DNA from: Alphaproteobacteria bacterium
GTDB taxonomy: Bacteria; Pseudomonadota; Alphaproteobacteria; Micropepsales; Micropepsaceae
NCBI GenBank assembly: GCA_947474565.1
Contig: CANJIS010000008.1
Span: forward strand, 1 to 64,000
DNA: 64,000 bases
Direction: 5' to 3'
In this document: positions 35,653-43,960 of the stretch, piece by piece
How the letters are laid out: every line of letters begins with the position of its first letter
Numbering within the stretch: position 1 is the stretch's first letter
Program-made: the position numbers and the translations under genes
The notes under the pieces: generated by a model
What the model saw: the letters and a program-made list of their open reading frames with translations, nothing else
The model's database searches: none
What the model was told of the DNA's origin: nothing

Positions 35653-36083
35653 GGCGGCGTCTGTGCCGCGCGGGCGACAAAGGCGTCTGTCATTTGCAGC
35701 AGCACTTTTTCAAAAGCCGCGCCGGCAGCGGTGTCGAGCAACGGGTTGCGAAATTCAAATTTAATCGAGAAATCGATCTGGCAGCTGGTCCCGGAAACCG
35801 GCGTAAACCGCCAATGGTTTTCGAGGGTGCGGAAGGGGCCCTTGATCTCCACCACATCGATGGTGCGTGCCGCAGAGTCGAGACCGACCTTGCTGGTGTA
35901 ACGCTCGCGAAATGGGCCGTATCCCACCGCCATCTCGGCGGTCATGCCGCCCTCTTCCCGCGATAGCACCCTGAGCGCCACCACCCAGGGCAGGAATTGC
36001 GGATACTGCTCCACATCGGCGACGACGCGGTACATCACATCGGCGCTGTAAGGAACGACGCGGCTTTCCGAGTGCGTGCGCAC
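35649..36083 (-). CDS. Coenzyme Q-binding COQ10-like START protein (RatA family)
   Basis: 144-residue START/polyketide-cyclase-like protein. YSADVMYRVVADVEQYPQFLPWV and the C-terminal FRNPLLDTAAGAAFEKVLLQMTDAFVARA are typical. COQ10 homologues bind ubiquinone and support respiration; the RatA toxin name is applied to the same family but is unlikely to describe the role here. It starts with a GTG and follows lipA by four bases, its usual neighbour. Confidence 0.9.
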   Translation of the reverse strand: MRTHSESRVVPYSADVMYRVVADVEQYPQFLPWVVALRVLSREEGGMTAEMAVGYGPFRERYTSKVGLDSAARTIDVVEIKGPFRTLENHWRFTPVSGTSCQIDFSIKFEFRNPLLDTAAGAAFEKVLLQMTDAFVARAAQTPP

Positions 36084-36087
36084 GCGC

Positions 36088-37032
36088 TTAAGCCCGGCTG
36101 GCGCGGGCCGCCTTCAACTGCGCGAAATCGCTGTCGGCGTGATAGGACGAGCGCGTCAGGGGTGAGGCCGACACCATCAAAAAGCCTTTCGCCCGGGCTA
36201 TGCTTTCCAGATTGGCGAATTCGTCCGGCGTCCAGAACCGCACCAGCGCCGCATGTTTTTTGGTGGGCTGGAGATACTGGCCGATGGTGAGGAAATCCAC
36301 CTTGGCAGCGCGCAGATCGTCCATCACCTGCATGATCTCTTCCCGGCTTTCGCCAAGGCCGACCATCAAACCGGATTTGGTAAAGCCTTCGGGCCGCAAT
36401 TCCTTGGCCCGTTCCAAAAGGCGTAGCGACGCGAAGTAGCGCGCGCCGGGGCGCACCGTCAGATAAAGCCGCGGCACGGTTTCCAGATTGTGATTGAAGA
36501 CATCGGGCGCGGCCGCCATAACCGTTTCGATGGCGCCGTCCTTGCGCAGGAAATCGGGCGTCAGCACCTCCACCGAAGTCTGCGGGCTTGTTTCATGCAC
36601 CGCGCGGATCACCTGGGCGAAATGTTCCGCCCCGCCATCGGCCAGATCATCCCGGTCCACCGAGGTGATCACGACGTGCTTCAGACCCAGCTTCTTCACC
36701 GCCGCCGCGACATTCCCAGGCTCGGCGATATCGAGCGGCCCGGGCAATCCGGTCTTGACGTTGCAGAAGGCGCAAGCCCGGGTGCAGGTGTCGCCCATGA
36801 TCATCATGGTGGCGTGCGCCTTGGTCCAGCATTCCCCAATATTGGGACAGGCGGCTTCCTCGCACACGGTTTTCAGATTGTGTTCGCGCACCACGTCACG
36901 CGTGGCGGCGTACTCCCGCGACACGGGGGCCTTCACCCGGATCCAGTCCGGCTTGCGGGGAATTTCCTGGTCCGGCCGGTGCGCCTTTTCGGGGTGGCGC
37001 GGGCCTTGGAGGTGATCGATCACAACGGTCAT
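36088..37032 (-). CDS. lipA: Lipoyl synthase
   Basis: Radical-SAM enzyme inserting sulfur into octanoyl groups; 314 residues. Auxiliary cluster motif [12 protein letters not shown], radical-SAM motif CTRACAFC, and the C-terminal RSSYHAD serine ligand. Starts at ATG ([10 protein letters not shown]). It leads the lipA-coq10-TPR/GT transcription unit. Confidence 0.97.
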   Translation of the reverse strand: MTVVIDHLQGPRHPEKAHRPDQEIPRKPDWIRVKAPVSREYAATRDVVREHNLKTVCEEAACPNIGECWTKAHATMMIMGDTCTRACAFCNVKTGLPGPLDIAEPGNVAAAVKKLGLKHVVITSVDRDDLADGGAEHFAQVIRAVHETSPQTSVEVLTPDFLRKDGAIETVMAAAPDVFNHNLETVPRLYLTVRPGARYFASLRLLERAKELRPEGFTKSGLMVGLGESREEIMQVMDDLRAAKVDFLTIGQYLQPTKKHAALVRFWTPDEFANLESIARAKGFLMVSASPLTRSSYHADSDFAQLKAARASRA

Positions 37033-37145
37033 GGGGCAGATATAATGTGTCCGGCCGGCAAAAGCACCCGCCGGGTTTCGATCTCGCCCCTCTTTACTTC
37101 ATGGCTGCTTTGCCAAAGGTTTATGGGCCAAACCGGAGCGCCAGG

Positions 37146-37547
37146 ATGAAGATTGAGGGCAATTGCCATTGCGGCGCCATCGCCTATGAGGCGGAGGTGG
37201 ACCCCGCCAAGGCCTGCATCTGCCACTGCGCCGATTGCCAGGCCCTGTCCGGCGCACCCTTCCGCGCATCCGTCCCAGCCAAGGCCGAGGATTTCCGCAT
37301 CCTCAAAGGCCAGCCCCGCACCTATGTGAAAGTGGCAGAAAGCGGCAACCGCCGGGCCCAGGGCTTTTGCGCCGATTGCGGCAGCCCCCTTTATGCGACC
37401 TCGGCGGACGACCCGAAGATTTATAACCTTCGCCTTGGTGTCGTGAAGCAGCGGGCGCAAATTCCGGCGCAGCGGCAGATCTGGTGCGAGGCGGCCCTGG
37501 ACTGGGCCCGGGACGTCAGCACCCTGCCCGGCGTGGCCAAAAGCTAG
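37146..37547 (+). CDS. GFA family (CENP-V/GFA domain) protein
   Basis: 133 residues from the ATG at 37146 (AGGATG); the track start is too long. Zinc cysteines of the GFA fold are visible: GNCHCGAIAYEAEV, CICHCADCQALSGAPFRA, and GFCADCGSPLYA. The family includes glutathione-dependent formaldehyde-activating enzyme, but most members have no proven activity. A plus-strand TATAAT at 37041-37046 could belong to its promoter. Confidence 0.88.
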   Translation: MKIEGNCHCGAIAYEAEVDPAKACICHCADCQALSGAPFRASVPAKAEDFRILKGQPRTYVKVAESGNRRAQGFCADCGSPLYATSADDPKIYNLRLGVVKQRAQIPAQRQIWCEAALDWARDVSTLPGVAKS

Positions 37548-37624
37548 TTTCCAATGTTTCCGGTCGAACCTTTTGTCCGCCCCTGCGTTGCTTAACCCAA
37601 GGGAACTCATACAAAGGTGCCGCC

Positions 37625-37975
37625 ATGGCCGCTACTCGCCGCAAAGCATTGCCTGTCCGCAACGGACGCACCAGCCTGACAACCCAGTTTGTGCGCGCCG
37701 CCACCAGTCCCACCGCCAAAACCACCTATGCCGTGGTCGGCACCGTCGGCTTGGCTGCCCTGGCAATCGCCATTTTCGGACCCAAGCGCTTCCAGAAGGA
37801 AATCCTGTCGCCGGTGCAAAACCGGGTCAGCGATCAGGCGTCTCAGCTTTGGACCGATGCCAAACCGCTGCGCGAGCAGATCGGCCAGTTGTTCGAACGC
37901 GCCCAAAGCAGCGCCAGCCGCGAAAAGCTCGCCCAGGGCCTTCAATCCTGGATAGGGCACTTCAAGGCAACCTGA
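37625..37975 (+). CDS. Hypothetical protein with one membrane segment
   Basis: 116 residues, unrecognised. It starts at ATG 37625 with AAAGGTG upstream. A basic N-terminus (MAATRRKALPVRNGR) precedes a hydrophobic segment (about 38-55, TYAVVGTVGLAALAIAIFG), then an amphipathic, probably helical C-terminus (VQNRVSDQASQLWTDAKPLREQIGQLFERAQ). This looks like an inner-membrane protein with a cytoplasmic or periplasmic helix. Confidence 0.65.
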   Translation: MAATRRKALPVRNGRTSLTTQFVRAATSPTAKTTYAVVGTVGLAALAIAIFGPKRFQKEILSPVQNRVSDQASQLWTDAKPLREQIGQLFERAQSSASREKLAQGLQSWIGHFKAT

Positions 37976-37990
37976 GCTAGCAGCCGTCAT

Positions 37991-39589
37991 ATGGCGCGTG
38001 TAACCCTTGCGCCAATGACTCGGACAGCCAGTAACCCCAGTCGCATACCATTCGATCTCGCGAAGGCGCGCAAGCCGCTGTTTCATGCGTTGCTGGAAGC
38101 GCGCGACACATTCGGTGGCGGCACGTTGGCCCTGGTTGATGGCGATGGCCGCACCCTTAGCTATGACGAATTCATTCGCGCCTGCTTTGTGCTTGGCGAT
38201 GCACTGAAGAAGGGCACGCGGAACGGCGAGCATGTGGGCGTGATGCTGCCCACCGGTTTGGGCGCGGCGCTGGCGGTTTTCGCCCTGTCAGCCTATGGCC
38301 GCGTGCCCACCATGCTGAATTTCACCTCTGGCGAAGCGGGATTGAAAAGCGCGATCAAGACCGCGCAGGTCAAGCGTATCATCACCGCCCGGCGCTTCAT
38401 CGAACTGGGCAAGTTCGATGAACTGGATGCGGCGCTGAAACAGGTGGCGGACGTCATCTATCTGGAAGATGTGCGGGCCAAGCTGTCGCTGGGCAACAAA
38501 TTCGCCGCTGTGATGGGCGCGGTCCTGCCCCGCAACACTGCCGCCAAACCCAATCCCAAAAAAACCGCGGTGATCCTTTTCACTTCCGGCACCGAAGGCG
38601 AGCCCAAGGGCGTGGCCCTGAGCCACGAAAATCTTCTGGCCAATGTCGCCCAGGTGCGCGCGCATATCGGTCTTAGCGAAAACGACATCGTGTTCAATCC
38701 CCTGCCCGCTTTTCATTGTTTCGGGTTGAATGTGGGCATCATCCTGCCGCTGATCGCGGGCATAAAAGTGGTTTGCCACCCCACGCCGTTACAGCCGCGC
38801 GAAATTGTTCGTCGCATCCACAGCAGCGGCGCCACCATTCTTCTCGCCACCGACACCTTCATCACGCAATATGCCCGCGCCGGTGAGGCGGACGATCTTG
38901 TTTCGCTCCGGCTGGCGGTATGCGGCGCCGAGCGGGTGCGCGATGAAACCCGCGCTCTATTCCGCCGCAAATATGAAATGGACATTCTGGAAGGCTATGG
39001 CGTCACCGAGGCCTCGCCGGTGGTGGCCGCCAACCAGATCGAAGCCAATCGCCCCGGCACCGTGGGCCGGCTGATGGAGGGCATGGAAGCGCGGCTGATC
39101 CCGGTGGAAGGCATCGCCAATGCAGGCGTGCTGGAAGTGCGCGGCCCCAATGTGATGCAGGGCTATATCAATCCCGACAAGCCGGGCCAGATCGTTCCGC
39201 CGCCGGGCGGCTGGTACAACACCGGCGATGTGGTGAGCATTGACGATGAAGGTTTTATCGCCATTCGCGGCCGCATGAAGCGCTTTGCCAAAATCGGCGG
39301 CGAGACCGTGTCGCTGGCCGTGGTGGAAAACTGCGCTGCTGCGCTCTGGCCCGAGAACCACCACGCCGCCGTATCGCTGCCCGCCCCGCCCAAGGGTGAG
39401 CAGATCGTGCTGGTGACGGACTTTGCCGGCGCCCGCCGCGTGGACCTGCTGGCCTGGGCCCAGAACCATGGTGTTTCAGAGCTGGCCGTACCCCGCAAAG
39501 TACTGACAGTTCCGGCGCTGCCCGTGCTGGGAACCGGCAAAATCGACTATGTGGCGGTCCAAAAAATGGCCGAATCCGGCCCCGTATGA
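37991..39589 (+). CDS. AMP-binding acyl-CoA/acyl-ACP synthetase (Aas-like)
   Basis: ANL-superfamily adenylating enzyme, 532 residues. P-loop LFTSGTEGEPKGVALSHENL, EGYGVTEASPVVAANQ, GWYNTGDVVSIDDEGF and GRMKRFAKIGGETVSL place it with the acyl-ACP synthetase half of bifunctional Aas. It lacks the acyltransferase half. Likely role: activating fatty acids for lipid repair or uptake. The start may be the ATG at 38015 instead. Confidence 0.88.
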   Translation: MARVTLAPMTRTASNPSRIPFDLAKARKPLFHALLEARDTFGGGTLALVDGDGRTLSYDEFIRACFVLGDALKKGTRNGEHVGVMLPTGLGAALAVFALSAYGRVPTMLNFTSGEAGLKSAIKTAQVKRIITARRFIELGKFDELDAALKQVADVIYLEDVRAKLSLGNKFAAVMGAVLPRNTAAKPNPKKTAVILFTSGTEGEPKGVALSHENLLANVAQVRAHIGLSENDIVFNPLPAFHCFGLNVGIILPLIAGIKVVCHPTPLQPREIVRRIHSSGATILLATDTFITQYARAGEADDLVSLRLAVCGAERVRDETRALFRRKYEMDILEGYGVTEASPVVAANQIEANRPGTVGRLMEGMEARLIPVEGIANAGVLEVRGPNVMQGYINPDKPGQIVPPPGGWYNTGDVVSIDDEGFIAIRGRMKRFAKIGGETVSLAVVENCAAALWPENHHAAVSLPAPPKGEQIVLVTDFAGARRVDLLAWAQNHGVSELAVPRKVLTVPALPVLGTGKIDYVAVQKMAESGPV

Positions 39590-39590
39590 C

Positions 39591-39610
39591 ATTGACAATC
39601 ACTCGCAACT
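39591..39610 (+). promoter_or_regulatory. Fur-box-like site and promoter before bfd-bfr
   Basis: ATTGACAATCACTCGCAACT, directly behind the acyl-activating gene, resembles a Fur box of the form ATTGATAATCATTCTCAATT at about 16 of 20 positions and also contains a -35-like TTGACA. It lies 37-56 bases before the GTG of bfd. Iron control of iron-storage genes would be logical, but the alphaproteobacterial regulator (Fur, Irr or RirA) cannot be decided. Confidence 0.4.
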
Positions 39611-39646
39611 GAGGCATTGTTGGTGAAGTCCAAAAGGCTTTCTTTC

Positions 39647-39829
39647 GTGATCGTCTGCGTCTGCAATAGGCTGAATGAGAATCGGGTTCGCGACGCCATC
39701 GTGTCTGGCGCCTGCTGCTCGGAAGATGTCTATGCACGCTGTGGCGTGAGAAAGAATTGCGGACAATGCCAGGAAACAATCGAAGAAATGCTGGATCAAA
39801 ACCCGGCCGCGCAGGCAGTCGCCGCGTAA
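39647..39829 (+). CDS. bfd: Bacterioferritin-associated ferredoxin (2Fe-2S)
   Basis: 60 residues from the GTG at 39647 with AAGG nine bases upstream; the track's TTG start is longer than the family. Four cluster cysteines fit the BFD fold: IVCVCNRL and GVRKNCGQC, with the intervening CCSEDVYARC. Bfd reduces bacterioferritin haem to release stored iron. Followed by bfr after 38 bases. Confidence 0.9.
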   Translation: MIVCVCNRLNENRVRDAIVSGACCSEDVYARCGVRKNCGQCQETIEEMLDQNPAAQAVAA

Positions 39830-39867
39830 TTTCCGCCGCGGCCCCTGGCCCCGAGCCCCACGCTTCC

Positions 39868-40356
39868 ATGTCCGGCGATCCCCATACCATCCGCTTTCTC
39901 AATGCCGTGCTCAGGAATGAGCTGACGGCGATCAATCAGTATTTCCTGCATTCGCGCATGCTGGCCGATTGGGGCCTCAGCGAGCTGGCGAAAAAGGAAT
40001 ACGAAGAATCCATCGATGAGATGAAGCACGCTGACAAGCTGATCAAGCGCATCCTGTTTTTGGGCGGCCTGCCCAACCTTCAGGACCTGGGCAAGCTGAT
40101 GATCGGCGAGAATGTGCTGGAAGTAATCAACTGTGATCTGGCGCTGGAACTGCGCTCCGTGCCGGACCTGAAGCAGGCGATCCCGCATTGCGAAAGTAAC
40201 AGAGATTTCATCTCGCGTGAGCTGTTCACGCATATTCTTGAGAGCGAAGAAGAGCATATTGATTGGTTGCAGACCCAATTGCGCCTGATTGAGCAGATGG
40301 GTATCGAAAATTTTGTTCAGTTGCAGACCAAACCAAACGCCACTTCGGCTTCATAA
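39868..40356 (+). CDS. bfr: Bacterioferritin
   Basis: 24-mer haem-containing iron-storage protein, 162 residues from ATG 39868 (MSGDPHTIRFLNAVL). Ferroxidase ligands are in NELTAINQYFLH (E, Y), DEMKHADK (E and H, plus the haem-ligating Met) and SEEEHIDWLQTQ (E, H). The track's longer ORF overlaps bfd and is not needed. It works with Bfd encoded just upstream. Confidence 0.96.
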   Translation: MSGDPHTIRFLNAVLRNELTAINQYFLHSRMLADWGLSELAKKEYEESIDEMKHADKLIKRILFLGGLPNLQDLGKLMIGENVLEVINCDLALELRSVPDLKQAIPHCESNRDFISRELFTHILESEEEHIDWLQTQLRLIEQMGIENFVQLQTKPNATSAS

Positions 40357-40374
40357 GAACACAGGGGACGTTTC

Positions 40375-40983
40375 ATGCGTAAGATCGTTTTGGGGCTGGC
40401 TGCCGCCGGCCTTGCAATTGCGCCTGCCTGCGCGCAAGCGCCAAACCCCAATCCCGATCCCAGCTGCAAGATGTGCGAAGGTGTTTACATCCCCCAGGAA
40501 GAAATCCAGGCCTATATGGACAAGGCCTACAAGGAACGCCATGTCGATCAGCAGGATCGCGACATCGATATCGGCAAGGTCAATATCGCCATCGGCGTCG
40601 AGCATCGCGGCAAGCTGGAAAAGCCCGGCGCCCATGCCGTCGCTGAGCATGACTTGGTGAGCGAGGTCTATCACATCATTGATGGCACGGCTTCGCTGAA
40701 GCTGGGTCCGAAGCTGGTGAACAAGCAGCGCCGCCCGGCCGATGAGGAAACAGTGCGTCTCTATAATGGTCCCGGCAACAATGGTGACGATATCGAAGGT
40801 GGCGTCACCTACAATTTAAAGCCGGGCGATGTGGTGGTGATCCCGGCCGGTACCGGCCATCTTTTCACGCACATTGATGATCACATCGACTACATTATGG
40901 TGCGCATCGATCCGGACAAGATCACCCCGCCCAAGGATGAAGCGGCGTCGCGGGCGTATCTGGGCGACTACTATAAGAAGTAG
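40375..40983 (+). CDS. Secreted cupin-domain protein
   Basis: 202 residues with a signal peptide (to about residue 21, PACAQA). A CxxC pair follows (SCKMCEG). The single cupin barrel spans about residues 65-185: VSEVYHIIDGTASLKLG gives motif 1 without the usual double His, and LKPGDVVVIPAGTGHLFTHID gives motif 2. Function unknown; possibly an isomerase or sugar-binding protein. It follows bfr by 18 bases and may be co-transcribed. Confidence 0.8.
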   Translation: MRKIVLGLAAAGLAIAPACAQAPNPNPDPSCKMCEGVYIPQEEIQAYMDKAYKERHVDQQDRDIDIGKVNIAIGVEHRGKLEKPGAHAVAEHDLVSEVYHIIDGTASLKLGPKLVNKQRRPADEETVRLYNGPGNNGDDIEGGVTYNLKPGDVVVIPAGTGHLFTHIDDHIDYIMVRIDPDKITPPKDEAASRAYLGDYYKK

Positions 40984-41637
40984 TTAGAACTCGGCTTCCA
41001 GCTCTTCGAGCGCAGCGGGTTCCGCCTTCGCTGCCTCGATCCATTCCTGCATATCCGGCAGACTGAGAATGCTGTCGCAATAATCCTTGGCGGCGCGGTC
41101 CAGCTTCACGTCGTAAGTCTGGAATCGCGTCACCACCGGCGCGTACATCGCGTCGGCCAGCGTCATGGCGGCTCCGAACAGATAGGGGCCGCCATATTGC
41201 TTCTGGCATTCGCGCCAGATCGTCAGCACACGGTCTATATCGGCTTGCGCCCCCGCCCAGATCTTGAATCCGGGATAGTGCGATTTCAGATTCATCGGCA
41301 GCGCCGAACGCAGATTCGTGAAGCCGGAATGCATCTCGCCGGATATGGCGCGGCAATGAGCACGCGCTGCCATATCCTTGGGCAATATGCCGGCGGCCGG
41401 AAAAGTTTCGTGGAGATACTCGGCTATCGCCAGCGTATCCCAGACTTTGATTCCATCGTGGCTCAGCGCCGGAACCAGGAATGACGGGGACAGGAGCAGC
41501 AGTTCGGCGCGGGCCGATGAGTCGCTTGCGGGCAGCATTTCCTCAGTAAAATCCAGCCCGGCCATGCGGCATAGCAGCCAGCCGCGCAGCGACCAGGAGG
41601 AGTAATTCTTGCTGGAAATCGTCAGGATAGCGCCCAC
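40984..41637 (-). CDS. Glutathione S-transferase family protein
   Basis: 217 residues. N-terminal thioredoxin-like domain (ILTISSKNYSSWSLRGWLLCRMAG, SPSFLVPALSHDG, VWDTLAIAEYL) and C-terminal helical domain (LFGAAMTLADAMYAPVVTR). The putative active Ser/Tyr lies in NYSSWS. Start is a GTG. Detoxification or stress role by family; substrate unknown. Confidence 0.9.
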   Translation of the reverse strand: MGAILTISSKNYSSWSLRGWLLCRMAGLDFTEEMLPASDSSARAELLLLSPSFLVPALSHDGIKVWDTLAIAEYLHETFPAAGILPKDMAARAHCRAISGEMHSGFTNLRSALPMNLKSHYPGFKIWAGAQADIDRVLTIWRECQKQYGGPYLFGAAMTLADAMYAPVVTRFQTYDVKLDRAAKDYCDSILSLPDMQEWIEAAKAEPAALEELEAEF

Positions 41638-41763
41638 AGGTTACCCGCCTCTATTTCAGACCTCGCAAAAGAATTATTTCGCACTGCAGCACAAAATGCA
41701 TTAGTCTTTTTTAAGAGCCGGCATGATTATTTCATGAGCACATGCGCTGGGGTGAATAGCCGA

Positions 41764-42981
41764 ATGCTGTATGACGCCTATGTGGCGCAATCGGATTTTC
41801 TGTCGCCTTTCCGCGCCCTCGCCGGATTGACGCGCGATGCATTGAGCGAAACCAGCTTCGGGCCGTTCGGCAACTATTTCTTCAAGGGCATTTCGGCGGG
41901 CGCCGACATCGCGTCCCGCGGCCACCTCACCCATCAACGCCCTGAATACGAAATTGCGTTTGCGGAACTTGAAGGCCGCACTGTGCCGGTGATCGAAGAG
42001 GTCGCGCTGGATACGCCTTTCGGCAATCTTCTGCATTTCCGCAAAGAGACCAATGTCTATCAGCCGCGCGTGCTGATCGTGGCGCCGATGGCGGGGCACT
42101 TCGCCACCCTGCTGCGCCAAACCGCGCGCACCATGCTGAACGATCACGATGTCTATGTGACGGACTGGAAAAACGCCCGCGACGTGCCGCTGACGGCGGG
42201 GCCATTCGGCGTGGACGATTATATCGACACCCTGATCAAGTTCCTGGACAAGATCGGGCCCGGCGCCCACACGGTGGCGGTGTGCCAGCCCTGCGCTGCA
42301 TTGTTGGCGGCGGTTGCGGTGATGTCGGAAACCAAGCACCGCGCCACACCGCGTTCTATGACGCTGATGGCCGGCCCGGTGGATACTTCGATCAATCCCA
42401 CCGACGTCAACCGGATGGCGAACAAGCACCCCATCGAATGGTTTGAAAAGAACCTGATCGACAAGGTGCCCGCACGCTTCGCCGGTGCGGGCCGCAGGGT
42501 CTATCCCGGATTTCTGCAGATTTCGGCTTTCATGTCGATGAACATGCCCCGCCACTGGCGGGCGCATGCCGACATGTATGGCGATCTTGTGCGCGGCAAT
42601 ACCGGCAAGGCAGACGCCAAGAAGAAGTTCTATGACGAGTATCTGGCGGTCTCAGACCTGCCGGCCGAATTCTACCTGGAGACGGTGCAGAAGATTTTCC
42701 AGGAATATCACCTGCCGCGCGGCCAGCTCCGCTATCGCGGCAATCTGATCAATCTCGCCGCCATTCGCAAAACCGCGCTGCTGACGGTGGAAGGCGAAAA
42801 AGACGACATCTGCTCCGTCGGCCAGACGGTGGCGGCGCACGATCTGACGCCCGGCATCAAGCCCATGCGCAAGAAGCACTATGTCCAGGCGGGCGTCGGC
42901 CATTACGGCGTGTTTTCCGGCACCCGCTGGGCCACGCAGATCTACCCGATGGTTAGATCGATTATCGCTGAGAGCGATTAG
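41764..42981 (+). CDS. phaZ: Intracellular poly(3-hydroxybutyrate) depolymerase
   Basis: 405 residues from the ATG at 41764 (MLYDAYVAQSDFLSPFRA), the family-typical start, with GGGGTGA upstream; the track start is ten codons earlier. The lipase box has Cys in place of Ser (VAVCQPCAALLAA), as in PhaZ1 of Cupriavidus. Catalytic Asp (EGEKDDICSVGQT) and His (VGHYGVFSGTRW) are present. It mobilises stored PHB. No phaC is in the window. Its stop overlaps that of the S1/P1 nuclease gene. Confidence 0.93.
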   Translation: MLYDAYVAQSDFLSPFRALAGLTRDALSETSFGPFGNYFFKGISAGADIASRGHLTHQRPEYEIAFAELEGRTVPVIEEVALDTPFGNLLHFRKETNVYQPRVLIVAPMAGHFATLLRQTARTMLNDHDVYVTDWKNARDVPLTAGPFGVDDYIDTLIKFLDKIGPGAHTVAVCQPCAALLAAVAVMSETKHRATPRSMTLMAGPVDTSINPTDVNRMANKHPIEWFEKNLIDKVPARFAGAGRRVYPGFLQISAFMSMNMPRHWRAHADMYGDLVRGNTGKADAKKKFYDEYLAVSDLPAEFYLETVQKIFQEYHLPRGQLRYRGNLINLAAIRKTALLTVEGEKDDICSVGQTVAAHDLTPGIKPMRKKHYVQAGVGHYGVFSGTRWATQIYPMVRSIIAESD

Positions 42982-43778
42982 CGGAAAATTCCGTTCAGCA
43001 TCGCGCCCAGGCGCAGGCCTGCCCGTGTTAACTGCAATCGCGTCAGATCCCTCTCCCTCCGTGGATAATCCGGCGGCAAGGTGATGCGCCCTGACCGGGG
43101 TAGTGGGGCATAAATTTCCCGCGCCGCAATGATCAGACTTTCATTGGCCCAATCGGCCGGCGTGCCGCTTTCCAGTTCCTTTTTCTGTGCGCGGCTGAGA
43201 TGCGCTTCGATATCGGCGGCGATGCGCTCGGAATCATTGCCCATCACCGCCACCACATCCTGATCCCAGACCTGGTGCAGGTTCAGGCGCTTTCCCCGCA
43301 AGCGCACCGTCACATCATTGCCGCCCTTGTCGTGCCGGTCTGCGGCGTGCAGCGGCTGATGCAGATCGCCGACAAAATGGATCAGGAACAACAGGGCTTC
43401 CCGTTTCACAGTCCTGGAGGCGCGTGGATCGCGCAGGACCGCGGCATCGCGTTCGATCTGCGCCACCACGCAATTGCCGCCCGGGCAATCCCGCGCCGGT
43501 TGATAGCGGCCGGTGCCCAATTCGATATTCACATAATGCCAGGGATTGGTTTGCGGGCGCTGCTGGCGAATCTCATCAGCCCAGCTGGCGTCCAGAACGA
43601 TCATCGCCTCACCGCCCAGAAGCGATGCAATCTGCGCACGCGCTTTCTGCGTCAATTGACGCGCCGCGATGCCGGCGACGATCTGATGCCCCTCTGGCGC
43701 CCATGCCAAAGCGGGTTCGGCGGCGAGAAGAGCCAGCAGAAAGGCGGAGAATCGCAGAGGCCACTGCATCGCTGCCAT
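42978..43778 (-). CDS. Secreted S1/P1-type nuclease
   Basis: 266 residues from the ATG at 43778, chosen because it gives a signal peptide (FSAFLLALLAAEPALA) cleaved just before WAPEGH; in this family the mature N-terminal Trp is a zinc ligand. Other ligands appear in SWADEIR, NPWHYVNI, FLIHFVGDLHQPLHAADRHDKGGND and LHQVWDQDV. It would cut single-stranded nucleic acids outside the cytoplasm, perhaps to scavenge phosphate or nucleosides. The track start is 13 codons upstream. Confidence 0.92.
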   Translation of the reverse strand: MAAMQWPLRFSAFLLALLAAEPALAWAPEGHQIVAGIAARQLTQKARAQIASLLGGEAMIVLDASWADEIRQQRPQTNPWHYVNIELGTGRYQPARDCPGGNCVVAQIERDAAVLRDPRASRTVKREALLFLIHFVGDLHQPLHAADRHDKGGNDVTVRLRGKRLNLHQVWDQDVVAVMGNDSERIAADIEAHLSRAQKKELESGTPADWANESLIIAAREIYAPLPRSGRITLPPDYPRRERDLTRLQLTRAGLRLGAMLNGIFR

Positions 43779-43960
43779 TAGACGCGAAGCCGGTAAATTG
43801 GAGAAGTTCCAAATCAATCAATGCGGCCAATGCCTTGCGGGGTTGACCAAGTCCTAACAAGTAAGGCCTAATGATTCCGGTCGCACGCCGGGGGATAGGC
43901 TTGCGGGCTTTTTGGGCTGGGGTGCGCGCGTCTGTTCGCCCCGAATGACAGAGAACCGAC

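Noticed and set aside
35649-36083. RatA toxin annotation for the START-domain protein.
   Set aside because: The lipA linkage and family distribution fit a COQ10-like role; no antitoxin partner is present.
41764-42981. Cys instead of Ser in the PhaZ lipase box.
   Set aside because: This is normal for intracellular PHB depolymerases of the PhaZ1 type.
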